The translations under genes were made by a program, and so were the position numbers. From Adiantum capillus-veneris (lineage: Eukaryota > Streptophyta > Polypodiopsida > Polypodiales > Pteridaceae), in contig CM043969.1 in assembly GCA_014529385.2 (NCBI GenBank), positions 66,891,176-66,955,175 on the forward strand: a DNA stretch of 64,000 bases, given 5' to 3'. The notes below the pieces were generated by a model. That model was not told where the DNA came from. It searched no databases and saw only the letters and a program-made list of their open reading frames with translations. Below, in pieces: positions 52,800-64,000 of the stretch. How positions within the stretch are numbered: position 1 is the stretch's first letter; the number at the start of each line of letters is the position of its first letter.

Positions 52800-54059
52800 T
52801 GAAAAAGAGTGCATAGAGACACAAGAGAATGACAAAAGAGAATCTTTAAATACCACATCTAAATGAAATAGACAAACCATGAATTAATGCACTAGCAAAA
52901 TTTGTGTATACCATAACTTCAATATAAATAAAAAAGTAGAAGCATCGGACCCTATGTGGGATCGATCGATCCACCCATCTAGATCCACTCCTACCATGGA
53001 TAGAGAGAATTTCACTTCGCCAAGAGTGAGTTAGGACACCTCCAACTTACCTAATCCAAACATAATCCAAGGCCGCTTTGCCTCCCTCCATGAACCCAAG
53101 CTCTAAAAGGATTCCAAATACTAGCAGGTGGTAGAAAATAAGCACCAACCATACTTGTTTAGGGGTCATGCCTCTTTGGTGCCACATTGGGTGTTTAGGC
53201 CAAGCCAAGGCAAGATATCCAATGTGTTAGCTGTGTAAGTCATTCAACCCAGACACACTAAACGCAAATGAGCATAAGAAAAACAAAATAGGATCTAGGC
53301 TCCACGCCCTTGATCTAGCAAAGCCCTAGGTCATTGATCCTTTTGTTTAAGGCCAACTGATGTAGGCAGTCTAATCTTATATTGATGCTATCATGAGAAA
53401 GAGTCCAACCAAAATAGAATCTTGCATATGCACATAAAATCTTCTCCAAGTGATGTACTAACAGACCCATGCATAATTGATATACTATGATTGCATCTCA
53501 CCCTCCTTGCACATAGAGCGAGTTTTGACCGAGAATGGTGGAAAGCAGCACGTAGGTGCACATGAGACATCCACATTTATCCTTGACATTCAATACATTG
53601 TATGAAATCATCACATCCATCCAATCATGATGCAAAACATCCCCACCACTTTGATCAAGCATTTGCCATAATTTCATATGAAGATGGGGTGTACGCGTGA
53701 CATACAAAAGAAAGTGTTTGGCATCATACCAATGCATCAAGCTCAACCCTATAACATATACCAACACCTTATTATCATTTCACCCATATATGACTCATAC
53801 TAACAACCGTGACACAAAAGAAAACCACTTTATGCAAAACCACCCGTATGGTTCCAGTTGACTAGCTATAAATTCACACATAGGTTTATGGACATCAAAC
53901 ATTTGAAATTAACTCACCAAAACAAACCATAAACCATATATGAACCATTCATCAAACTCAGGACTCCATATGGTACTCCCCTTGTAGCATCCCTACACGT
54001 ATAGGTAATCTGAATGGCCACCTGTATTTCGGTGTCGATCTTCTTTGTGATTTCATGTG
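51961..54059. other. No gene seen; GA microsatellite
   Basis: AT-rich non-coding sequence with a (GA)n tract at 52,744-52,794. The Ser-Leu-rich open frames there are translations of the repeat. I recognise no mobile element or gene motif. Confidence 0.55.
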
Positions 54060-54491
54060 TTACCTCGTGGAATTTCTCTTGAGCAATTGTGAATTCGCAA
54101 GGGAGGCTTCAACCTCGCGTGCCTTTGCAAGAATGGTTTTACTCCCTACTTCTTGCAAGCTCTCAAGCTTGTGTACCCGTTGTTTGAGAGTTGCGTTCTC
54201 CTCTATGAGGACTTGGACCTGAGCCTCGAGGGTGGAGATGCTTGATTCTTGGAAGGCGGAGGGATCCTTCCGGGGGGCGATAGCCGCAACAAGGAAACTC
54301 CGTGGGCGAGATGTCATTATGCCAAAGGTGGAAATATCATCTACGGGTTGTGTGGCTGAGGCTCGTTGAGGTTGGGTTGAGACCTTGGGCATTATGGCAC
54401 TCTCTGTGGGACAATCAGACTTTTGACTTTGGGATCGTCCCCTGCAAGACATCAGAACCTTTGACTGTGGGACTCGATCCAATTCTCTCAA
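54060..54491 (-). CDS. Short coiled-coil ORF, function unknown
   Basis: A minus-strand frame of 143 codons. The C-terminal half (about 54,060-54,260) has a regular heptad pattern: 'ISTLEAQVQVLIEENATLKQ' followed by RVHKLESL, a likely coiled coil. The N-terminal half is Ser/Gln/Pro-rich and unstructured. No family is recognised. It could be an exon of a retroelement ORF or of a host gene; the surroundings give no further support, so whether it is a real gene is uncertain. Confidence 0.3.
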   Translation of the reverse strand: MRELDRVPQSKVLMSCRGRSQSQKSDCPTESAIMPKVSTQPQRASATQPVDDISTFGIMTSRPRSFLVAAIAPRKDPSAFQESSISTLEAQVQVLIEENATLKQRVHKLESLQEVGSKTILAKAREVEASLANSQLLKRNSTR

Positions 54492-54820
54492 TGAGAGAAA
54501 CGCTCAACAGGTTCGACGGTAATAGAAAGCGTGGTCGCCTGCAGTGTGGTCAGGAGTATGACAGGAGCAGATTCAGTAGGCCGTTCAGCAGGTGCAAGGC
54601 TGCAGGTGTCACAGGTCAACAACAGGTGCAGGGCCGCAGGTGTCATAGGTCAGTAGCAAGCACAAGGTCGTAGGCATCACAGATTTTGCAGGTGACGACA
54701 AGCCCTTAATGTGCTTGGCAAAGGGAGGCATAGCTATAGCTTTAACCCCCCTAGCCAGGCACTACCCTGCAACCTGGTGGGTAGTTCGTACAAACACTGA
54801 GAGAGGAAGCTAGGGCAAAC

Positions 54821-54823
<3 letters not shown>

Positions 54824-54903
<80 letters not shown>

Positions 54904-55625
54904 GATGGCTATGGAGCTTTAAGCTTCTTATTGTGATGAAGAAGTGCTTATGGATTCTTAGAAGACTTTTTGCTTTGCTACAATAGAGTGATGATAAGAG
55001 TTACATAGAGGATTTCTCCACAAAGTTGATGTAGAGCACATACACCATGAAAAGAGAAGAGAACATACTAAGCAAGTAGAGAGAGATAGTTCTTCTTCTT
55101 TTTCTTCCCACAAACGAGAGAGAAATTCCTATGGAGATGGTAATGGAAAGCTTGCACCACTCTATATAATACATATGTAGAGTTTCATTGTATTCTATGC
55201 AACTAACGACATCAAAAACTGAGTACTACGATCGTTTATATGCAAACTTTGCCAGCCAAGAGTGTGCCCCAAGCCAAGAGGTAGTGCCCTCTCTTTTTCT
55301 AGACTTAGCCCTTGCTTTTTGAGTTTTTAGCTAAAAACGTGACATAACTTCTGAAAGTCAACTGTAACCAAAATCATCCAAGTTTACTTGCAAAAATTAC
55401 TTTCGTAAAACAGTATATAGGCAACTAATGAGACCGTGAGTGAACTAGACTGCATCATGGTGCCCTGGTGTATTTACAGTGCTGCTTTTTATAAAAATAA
55501 TTATCATGATTCTATTTCTCCATCATATGTCCATTTTCCACCTATATGGTGACTAAAAATAATATTTTTGGGTTTAGACTATTTTATAAAATACATTGCT
55601 TTTTGGAAATGTTAAAAACCACAAA
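54824..55625. repeat. Long inverted repeat, left arm
   Basis: This arm starts in a (GA)n tract (54,824-54,900) and is the reverse complement, with scattered differences, of 59,400-60,181. Shared blocks include 'gatggctatggagctt' next to the tract, 'caccactctatataatac', 'ccccaagccaagaggtag' and 'ttttgggtttagactattt'. Similarity ends at '..accacaaa'. Read outward, each arm has a TATA-like TATTATATAGAG. Confidence 0.9.
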
Positions 55626-56116
55626 AAGCTAAAAATAGAATAAAAAGGAAAAAAAGCTAAATTTGAACCATAGCTTCCCCTCGTCTATCCGAACTAGAAA
55701 ATGGTCTTGCTTTTCATCGAAAAGCATGGAAAGCTAAACATAGTGCAAAAAACACTCAAAAAAGTGAATTTCTAAAAAATTGAACCCTAGCTTCTTCGAG
55801 ACTTGTAGATTAAGCATCCGGCCTTGCTTTTCACAAAAAAAAAAAATCCAAAAGCATAAAAATCAAGAAAAAGTAAAAAAAGAAAGTTTTTTCTGAAACT
55901 AAATCAAACGGTTGTTTGACCTACCAAAACATGAAAACGACCTTGCTTTTTATTTTAAAACCTTCAACATTGCACAACAAACTTTCTTAGCCAAAAAATT
56001 TAAGAAACGTACATTGGAATCAAATATTTTTATATTTTGAAAAGAGACCCAAAAATCGGGGATCTTAAACTCATATAGTAAAAATGGCCAAATCCACGCT
56101 CATTTATGCCATTTTC

Positions 56117-56136
56117 TTGTGTGTGTGTGTGTGTGT

Positions 56137-56197
<61 letters not shown>
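56117..56197. repeat. (GT)n(GA)n microsatellite
   Basis: A compound dinucleotide tract inside the region between the inverted repeats. Open frames on both strands here are its translation. Confidence 0.95.
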
Positions 56198-56200
<3 letters not shown>

Positions 56201-56329
56201 TCTCTTGTACATGTGACATTTTCCAATTCTGCACAACTAGCTCGAGACCTCTTACCAAGGTCTAACATGAGGAGTAAGTTTCCCCAGGCATCAACCATTT
56301 AGTTTGTGAAACTACTCATTGTCTTTAAA

Positions 56330-56560
56330 GGGAATGTGCATGAGATGATTGATTCGACACCGCATATTACGTGCAGTGTGCTGGAGTTGAACATAGTTGG
56401 CCAACCGTTGCCCATGCTCCTACTTTTGTTGGCCTAGTGTTTGTTTGAGATTCATTTCTTTGTTGAGTTATTTGGTCTTCTCATTGGCTTCCTATTGGAC
56501 TTGTTGAATTTCCTTGATATACTTCTCTTGCAATGAAGAGCATGCAACAAAGAGTTTATT
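56330..56560 (-). pseudogene. Decayed coiled-coil coding fragment
   Basis: On the minus strand a frame reads 'MEANNKLFVACSSLQEKYIK' onward, through 'LNKEMNLKQTLGQQK' and 'RLANYVQLQHTARNMRC', with three in-frame stops (TAG, TAA, TAG). It is Gln/Lys/Glu-rich, heptad-like and codon-like in composition. It lies between the inverted repeats and may be what is left of the gene they once enclosed. No family is recognised. Confidence 0.3.
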
Positions 56561-57043
56561 ATTTGCTTCCATCTCATTGAAGAACATAGATTAAAATTTC
56601 TTGCAATAGCTCAATGAAATTTTGAAATGGTGGTGATGCATTGCTTATAAAATTTCTCGATGAAATAGAACCATCAACCCATTACATGATTTGTTTGCAC
56701 CCAATGTTCCATAGTTGATTTGTAGCATTGACATTAGATATACCAACTCACATGGTTGCATATTCTTGCTTGAAATCAACATTCGTAAGATACTATTTTG
56801 GTCTTTTATCAAGGTCTTGAAATGGAAGGGGATTGAATGACATTAGAGTGAGCTTGATCAATTGAATTTGAAAGAGACATGGAGGAAAGAACCAAAGAGA
56901 ACTCATAGATATGAGATTTGGATGATGTTGTGGAGAGAAGAAAGTGAGGTAAGGTTGATTAGACTCCTTTGAAATCAAATGGTTGTGCTAGAGACTGAAG
57001 TGTTGCTCTGCACAAGTAGAATAGTGTCTCCCATTGTTCTAAG

Positions 57044-57080
<37 letters not shown>

Positions 57081-59399
57081 TCTACAACCTTAAGAGATAT
57101 CCACTTTTTGTCAAATCTAGGCAGCAATGAATATCCCTTTAATGATAGTATATAGAGAGATAATGTGAAATATCTACTTTTTTGACAGGTGGAGGACTAA
57201 GAAGTGCTTCCTTTACTAACCTCAAAGTGAGAGAGAGTGGCCTCAATATAAAGAGAGAGAGGAGAGGAGAGGAAAAAATAAATTAAGTTCTAAAATAAAA
57301 TTAAGTTATGCACCTCTCTTTTTGGTGAAAGCTATCTATTTTAAAAGATAAGATATAGAAGTAGCTTTTAAAAAAAGCTATGCATAGGCCTTTTTTCCCA
57401 CTCTTCTAGGCTTGGTTAAACCTAGCTTAAGCCTCAAGCATTTCATTAAGTGCCAAACACCGAGGCCCTCCTATACCCCATTAGCTTCCTAATGTTTTTT
57501 TCACCCATCATACTACCAACTATTTGATTGTGTCTTCACTAGCTAGAACGGAACTAGATACAGAAGCTTGCCTTTCTTGCTTCCTTTTTTTGGAGTTGTT
57601 TCCTAGCTAGTTGTGGATCCTACATGGCCAAGTTAAAATCCAAGGATGATTTGGAACCTTTTTTTTGTTGCAAACATATTTTGGTAGTTTTCAACACAAA
57701 ATTTGACTTCCAAAATTTAATCAAGCATGTAAACATGGTCTACAGGCATCACGGAACATGTAGAAAGTAAGAAATTCAAAAATTGTAACTTTTGAACAAT
57801 ATATCATAATATTGGACTCTTATGCATGACAAATATTTTTTTCTTTACAACTTGGATGTTGCCTCATGTATGAGTATATTCCCTAGATCTTGGATGATTT
57901 TGATTACTAAAACTCGGTAAAGAAAATTTTCATATCTATAATTTCTCTCTAGTGGATTCCTGGTGTTCTAAATGTCCAAATGAGTTGAGATTGGGTGGGC
58001 AGGCTTAGAAAGAAAGGGTTGACTAGATGATGAAGGCAAAGTCATGCCCTATGAGCAACTTTTCACACTACCCCGATATTGGACTTGTGTTCATAGAAGG
58101 GTACTTTGGCACTAGAGGTTGGTCGTACACCCTCTTGCATTACCTTTGGCAAAGGTTTGGTGAAATTTGGACCTCTGAATGTCAATTTAGACCATATTTT
58201 GGGTTGTGGGACTTTGAAATCCCCTCTTTTGGCTTATGGAAAGACTTTGTGGTCCAAATTTGGTGGAAGTTTGTTATGCAGTGTGTTGATCACTCATTGA
58301 AACCGCTAGTGAAGATCAATCCAAAATCTAAGGTCACAATTCAATATTGTGGTATTGGAGTATTACTACAAGTTTGGCTTATCTTCCACCACATGTCTCC
58401 CTTAGCCTAATTCAAATTCTTATGGTCAAATTCAAAAGTCAAAAGTTTCCCCTTCGTATAAATTTTTGGCTTATGGTCTCTGAAATGCCAAATTTTGAGC
58501 TTGGTTGATCCTCCTATGAAAAAATTGAGCTTGCATGGTATCATTGGATTTCCCTTGACGTGTAGATGCTATTATTATCATGAGTCATGGATATTTCTTT
58601 GAGGGACTACTTGTCTATTGTATCATTTTTGACATTTTTTGCTTTGGCTGATTCCCTACATCCCTTCAAACACCTTTATTCCCTTGAAGCTAAATTTGAA
58701 GTCGTGGATCTCAATATAGTGTCCATACAACTTGAAGGCCTTTGATTTGCACTTTTCGTCACATGCTTAGATTTTTTACCCCAAATTTCTCCATGGCAAT
58801 TTTTATGACTTGGTAGTTGCTCGTTATAGCTACTGGTGGGTCCAAAATTCTTGGCTTTTGCACAAGATTTGGTCGTGTCCCACCGAGACATCCCAATGGG
58901 ACACTTTCTCTTTAGTATGCCTTTTTCTCTATCTCTTGGCCTTAGGTCTCTATAAATATTCTATTTTCATTTTGGCTTTGCAAGTAGCTTTTCCATGGTC
59001 TCTAAAGCATGTGTGATGAATTTAGTCCAATTTGGATCAATTTTTGTCGTTGTAGCCATTTTCTTGATTTTAATGATGCAGTGACCCCTTGGAGTAGTTT
59101 TTTGTAAACCAAATATCTAGAAATGCTGTACAACACGTCCTAGAGTAGTCGGTGAAGTCAGATATGAAATCTGAATTGTTAAGAATTTGGGCCCTTGTCG
59201 TGATGGCCATGCTTGCACTTATGCCAAAATGACTTTTGTCACCACAATTTTTTCTAAAAAGGATTTTCCAAACCCATGGTTCAATTTTGGCCAAATTTTG
59301 CCTACAGATTTATTCCCTATGACCATTTTTCCATTTAGATTTGGCAATTTTTTGCCTATCCTGTTATCTACCCTCTTGAAATTTGATGGCAAGCAAACA
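56561..59399. other. No gene seen between the inverted repeats
   Basis: AT-rich sequence with a short (GA)n tract at 57,050-57,076. A 127-codon plus-strand open frame (58,027-58,410), rich in Trp/Phe/Leu, has no recognisable motif, and I would not call it a gene. Confidence 0.5.
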
Positions 59400-60125
59400 A
59401 GAATTTGTGGTTTTCAACGTTTCCAAAAAGCAATATGTTTTTTAAAATAGTCCAAACCCAAAAATATTATTTTTAGTCACCGTATGAGTGGAAAATGGAC
59501 ATATGATGGAGAAATAGAATTATGAGAATTATTTCTATAAAAGGAGACAGTGTAAATACACTGGGGCATCACGATGCAATCTAGTTCACTTACGGGCTCA
59601 TTAGTTGTGTAGATACTTTTTTACAAAAGTAATTTTTGCAGGTAACATTGGATGGTTTTGGCTAGAGTTGACTTTCAAAAGTTTTGTCATGTTTTTCGCT
59701 AAAAACTCAAAAAGCAAGGGTTGAGTCTAGCAAAAGAGAGGGCGCTACTTCTTGGCTTGGGGCACACTCTTGGCTCCCAAAGTTTGCATATGAACGATGG
59801 TAGTGCTCAGTTTTTGGTGTCATCAGTTGCATAGAATACAATGAAACTCTACGTATGTATTATATAGAGTGGTGCAAGCTCTCCATCACCATCTCCATAG
59901 GAATTTATCTCTCGTTTGTGGGAAGAAAAAGAAGAAGAACTATCTCTCTCTACTTCCTTATTATATTCCCTTCTCTTTTCAGGGTGTACGTGCTCCATAT
60001 CAAATTCATGGAGAAATCCTCTACATAGCTCTTATCATCACTCTCTTGTAGCAAAGCAAGAAGCCTTCTAAGCATTCTTAAGCACTTCTTGATCACAATA
60101 AGAAGCTCTAAGCTCCATAGCCATC

Positions 60126-60181
<56 letters not shown>
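59400..60181. repeat. Long inverted repeat, right arm
   Basis: Reverse complement of 54,824-55,625, ending in a (CT)n tract at 60,131-60,181. The pair encloses about 3.8 kb. Long terminal inverted repeats suggest a Mutator-like or foldback-type element, but I could not define target duplications outside the dinucleotide tracts. Confidence 0.9.
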
Positions 60182-60184
<3 letters not shown>

Positions 60185-61013
60185 GTTGCTTTTTTGTGTA
60201 CATATGGGCTTGTTAGATGTGTATGAGGATGCTCCATGATCTTCTTATCTTGTTTAGCACATTGATATATGCATATAGTGTATCTATAATCACATAGACT
60301 CATAAAAAGTGCTTCTTGCTTTTAGATCATGTAGGTGGTAGGGACACTATTTTGGCCGTATCTCCTAAATTGCTATGAATGAGATCATCCCTTCAAACCA
60401 AACATTGAAAACATCATTTAGAGAACTTTCTTTTGTATGCATCATGTGAAATTTCTGCTAGTGAAAAGTTATGATCAAAATACAACTTGCTTCCCATTGC
60501 ACTATATTTATTTTGGACTCAAATCTCCTTAGAGAACCATTATATAGATTTATCAGATGAGGAAACCCACGTAGCCAACTCAACACTTTGATTAGGAATC
60601 CCAATAAATGTATTTAGAGCATTGATATCACTTCATGAGTGTGTTTTATTAATTGTTCTTTGTATGGGATTACATGTACGTGCAGGGATGCTACAAGGGG
60701 GAGTACCATATGGAGTCTTGCATTAGGGAATTTCGGAGGTCATTTGGAGGGCCTTCTAAGAAAATGTATTTTTTGCACTCTCTCTCTAGAAAAAATGGCA
60801 AATAAAAGAGTTGGGTCTTTCATAGTAAAAGTTCAAAAAGTGTACTTTAAGTAGATTCCTTACTCTTCTGAACATTCGTTCATAGTGATTGAGAGATAAT
60901 CCTCTTTTCAGTTGCATTGAATGAACCTCGTCAATATGGAGGGAATGAGGCTAACATGAAGGGACGAAGGCGCAGCCGCTATTCACTTTCCATTAAACCT
61001 GCACATTTGGCTA
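60182..61013. other. No gene seen; likely upstream region of the next gene
   Basis: Non-coding sequence between the right inverted repeat and the ATG at 61,014. A promoter for the downstream gene may lie here, but I see no clear TATA box at a convincing distance. Confidence 0.4.
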
Positions 61014-63771
61014 ATGGCGCACTCCTCAAATGGCACAAATGTTACCCAGAAACGAGCCAAATATCACCTTCACATTGATTTGGACAATGAGTACCAACCA
61101 TTGATTAAGCGCAGTAAAACAAACACACATATACCTCCCGCTTCCATAGACACGCTCAGAGCTCAGGGAGCTAAACACATAGATATCTGGACGAGAGGCT
61201 CTCTCTACCCTAAGAATCCAATGACTAATGCGTCTCCACCGTTTGTCAATCCTACAAGCTTATTGACCTTTGCTGGTGATGGAGAAAAGGGCCTTCTGGG
61301 TTATTGTAAATCTCTTACAAGAGAAGCTAAAACTTACAAGAGCATTCTCCAAGCTCAACAATGTGAGATTGTTCGCCTTTCACATTTACATTCTACAGAT
61401 CAGGTTACCATTTTGCAACATAAAACAGAGGTACAAGAACTAAAAGGAAAGGTGCGAAGTTGTCAAATGAAGGACACCATCTTGGGTGGTCGTATCCGAA
61501 AGAAGAAATTGCGCAATCTTGAAACATTGCAGGTTGCATCAGGAGGTCTCAAGAAAAGAATCCGAGCATTAAGGTGATGCTTCTTGGTTGGTTACATTGT
61601 CTTAGTTAAGTAATATTTTTGTTTTTTCTTGTTATGCATTGTTTTCATGTGCCTAAATAGTGTTAGTGAAGCAAATTTTCTGTTATTTACTTATGCATTG
61701 TCTTCATGTAGAGATTCAATCTATCCTGACAAGGAAAACATTGACCCCAAAGCCAATATAGGAAAGAGATTGAAGCCACTTATAAGTAGAAGCCTGGCAG
61801 CAGATATAGTACATGACAAGAAGTTTAAGGTCCTACAACGAAATGTAGTGGACTGCTTTATTTCAGAGAACTCAGTGCCTGCAAAAGAGATACAAGGCAC
61901 ACTTGATTCACTTGGTGTAAGCAAAAGAGGATATTCGGCTATCCAAAAGTCTGTCTCATCCATCTTTGTTAGGAAGGGTATAAAATCCAAACTTCTACCA
62001 TCAGCCTAAAGTGTTTGGAAAGAGAGGCTTCAGCTTAACGAGGCACAGGGAGACTATCTTGGACAACCCTTTCATATTAAAGCAACTTACAGTGGCCATG
62101 GAGCAAACATGGCATATGATGAGTTCAACAATATTTTTATGGACCTGCGGATATTACAGAAGAGAATGGTGGAGTTTTACAACATCACATTTGACGAGTC
62201 ACGAGGGGTATTACATTTTGTGTTAAAACTGGATGAGTGTGAGCTTGTTAAAGAGAAAAAGCTAGAGCGTGTTACTATTACTTTAATGAATAGAGCCCTC
62301 TCAAAGTGTCCCAGTGATGATCCTTTATATTTTAGTGTTCAATCAGAATCTAACATATGGTGGCTTGGTGCGTTTGAGGTAAGCGAGATTCTCAGGTAAG
62401 CTCAAATGTTCACATCTACTTAAGTCTCATTTATTTTGTGTTGCAGGTAAAGAAAGAAGATCATGAGATTCTATATTGGGTGTTCCATCGAACTAATATT
62501 CCGGAGGTGATTGATCGACAGACTAACCAGGGAGAGGTACTACGTCTAGATGGAAGGGGAGACTTTCAAGTTCAGTGGCATCTTGCAGGTGACCTCAAAA
62601 CATTAAAGTGCATGTATAATTGTGGAATGGGTGCAATGGCAAAGTCGCCGTGTTTGTTCTGCATAGAGCCTGCAAAGGTCATGGACCCAAAGTGGTGGAG
62701 AAAAGCTCCAACACGTCACATTGAGGATCCTGCTTTTCGACCGGTTTTGAAAATACCACTTGTGAATGTCCACATTTGTACAATGCATGCCCTTTGTAGA
62801 ATTGTGGAGAAATTGGTCTACTTATACATCGGGTTTGCTTGGAAGATTAAGAACTCCGCAGAACGACAAGTAGCCTTGCAATGCTTAGAAATGGTACTGT
62901 CGGATATGGGGCTTCATGGTGGCAATGTGAAAATCCAGCGGGATGAAAAGAGATCAACTGCTGAGAAGGATGTCCCATGCAAACCATCCATCGGTGGGGT
63001 GAAGGCACGGAGGTTTTTATCTAAGCCCCAAGGTACAAGAGATCCGAAGCTAACAAAACATGAAAAAATATATAACACATCTTATGTTAGCAAGGTAGAG
63101 TATCATAGCTGGAAAAAGCTACATATTGCAGTCAAAGACCACGAGCCAACTACTCGTAACGCGAAGGCTGAGGTTTGGCGATCAATAGACATCCTATTTT
63201 TCATGTGCGACAAAGATGACTGGTCACAAGGTGATATGAACAAGTTCAAGGAAAATCTCAACCTTCTGAAAAAATCATTCAAGACAGCATGGACAGACAC
63301 CCAGATTACTCACTACATGGTATTATCATGTATTTCTTTCTCTCTTATGTGCAAATATGTGACTGTAAAACATTCAAACTAATCTGTTTTCATATCCAGC
63401 ACATCATCTTCAATCATTTACCATATTTTATACAAAAGTATGGGAACCCGGCAATATGGAATACCCAAGGGATGGAAAAGTCTCATTACATGGCGAGAAA
63501 TGCTTATTTCAGGCACACACGACATGGTGGCTCTCGAATCAAGGCTAACAGTTTGAGAGAACTATTTGAATGGTTCTATCGTAGAATCATTCATTGAATG
63601 CAGGCAAAAGAAGTCTTGGCAAATTCAGCAACAGCACAAGCCATCAGACATTTACAACAACAAAAAGTTAAAAGATCAATGGCATACAACAACTCCGGAG
63701 CTCGTGAAAGTCAACGAAGGTGGAGAGAGACAATGGTGTATGTGAATCACAAGTGGAGAAAGATACTCTGA
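61014..63771 (+). pseudogene. Unclassified transposase-like protein, multi-exon
   Basis: Exons inferred from in-phase GT-AG junctions: 61,014-61,573; 61,712-62,379; 62,447-63,319; 63,400-63,771 (about 820 codons). Exon 1 is basic with a helix-rich C-terminal half. Exon 2 has 'DEFNNIFMDLRILQKRMV' and 'FVLKLDECELVKEKKLERV', then 'ITLMNRAL'. Exon 3 has 'VQWHLAGDLKTLKCMYNCG' and a CLFC zinc-like pair. Exon 4 has 'IWNTQGMEKSHYMARNAYF'. The Asp in KLDEC, the Asp in AGDLK and the Glu in GMEKSH could form a DDE triad; this is inference. Two in-frame stops interrupt it: TAA at 62,007-62,009, and TGA at 63,595-63,597, after which 57 more codons stay open to TGA at 63,769. I do not recognise the superfamily. 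Confidence 0.55.
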
Positions 63772-63834
63772 GTGGATGACATTGTACAAAATTTATGTAA
63801 TACATGATCTTATACAATTGCTACTTGAAGTGTA

Positions 63835-63999
63835 TCAAGATTTTGAAGGTTCAATTTTGTTTTTTGGCACGTCACCCTTGTAACGAATCATGAGATGTTT
63901 GCCATACTCTAAAAGTTCATCTGGGTTTTGTCTACCAAGAGCTAGTGCCATTGCTGTGTAGGTGTAGTAATACGCTGCCCGACCACCTGTATAGCCCGG
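63835..63999 (-). CDS. 3' end of a convergent gene (partial)
   Basis: A minus-strand frame enters from the right edge and ends at a TGA complementary to 63,835-63,837. Its last residues include 'GGRAAYYYTYTAMALALGRQ' and 'DELLEYGKHLMIRYKGDVP'. The composition is protein-like and there are no internal stops over 54 codons. It converges with the transposase-like gene, about 60 bp from that gene's last stop, so both may belong to one two-gene element. The product is not recognised. Confidence 0.5.
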   Translation of the reverse strand, partial: PGYTGGRAAYYYTYTAMALALGRQNPDELLEYGKHLMIRYKGDVPKNKIEPSKS

Positions 64000-64000
64000 G

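Noticed and set aside
58027-58410. 127-codon plus-strand open frame as a gene
   Set aside because: Aromatic-rich, without motif, splice context or promoter. It lies between the inverted repeats in otherwise non-coding sequence.

Overview
The window reads as repeat-dominated nuclear DNA of a land plant. It has long Ty3/gypsy LTR retrotransposons with plant (Athila-like) architecture, genes broken by GT-AG introns, many long (CT)n, (CA)n and (GA)n microsatellites, and no operon-like gene packing. A seed-free plant with a large genome (fern or lycophyte) is my guess from the mix of Athila-like, Penelope-like and Mutator-like elements; the sequence alone does not prove it. I see no ordinary host housekeeping gene. 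Almost all recognisable coding sequence belongs to mobile elements, most of it decayed.

Layout. 1-615: the 3' part of an old LTR of the same family as the large element described below, in the opposite orientation. 1.75-6.2 kb: remnants of two minus-strand gypsy-type elements (gag, primer sites, LTRs, an N-terminal exon). 7.7-17.0 kb, continuing at 36.36-36.49 kb: a reverse-transcriptase element that looks Penelope-like, with retained introns, flanked by 2.3-kb direct repeats that start in (CA)n tracts; a small LTR-type insertion interrupts it at 11.18 kb. 17,009-36,355: a structurally complete 19.3-kb Athila-like element on the minus strand (932-bp LTRs, CTTGT target duplication, primer site, purine tract). 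It is inserted in the downstream direct repeat; the upstream repeat keeps the matching empty site. Its coding regions carry frameshifts and stops, and it has several unusual parts: a second retropepsin-like domain after integrase, a 1,160-codon 3' accessory frame, and two clusters of a 24-bp palindrome.

37.8-41.14 kb and 51.50-51.96 kb are two halves of a decayed plus-strand relative of that element. They are separated by a 10.35-kb Mutator-like DNA transposon (about 41,145-51,497) flanked by the repeat GGGAAACTA, and the interrupted reverse transcriptase frame continues exactly across the insertion. This transposon is the most interesting object here. Rightward it encodes a DDE transposase with a SWIM zinc finger. 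Leftward it encodes an intron-rich protein (about 970 codons, 11 inferred exons) with a ParB/sulfiredoxin-like domain followed by a beta-class (motif IV before motif I) DNA amino-methyltransferase. Between the two divergent genes lie four copies of a 52-bp near-perfect palindrome and a GA-rich minisatellite.

52-60.9 kb is mostly non-coding: microsatellites, one coiled-coil open frame, and a pair of ~0.8-kb inverted repeats (54.8 and 60.2 kb) around decayed sequence. 61.0-63.8 kb holds a multi-exon gene for a second, unclassified transposase-like protein, with two in-frame stops, facing the 3' end of a convergent gene that runs off the window.

All assignments are from reading the sequence; no database search was run. 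Family names are by motif recognition and are hedged where needed.
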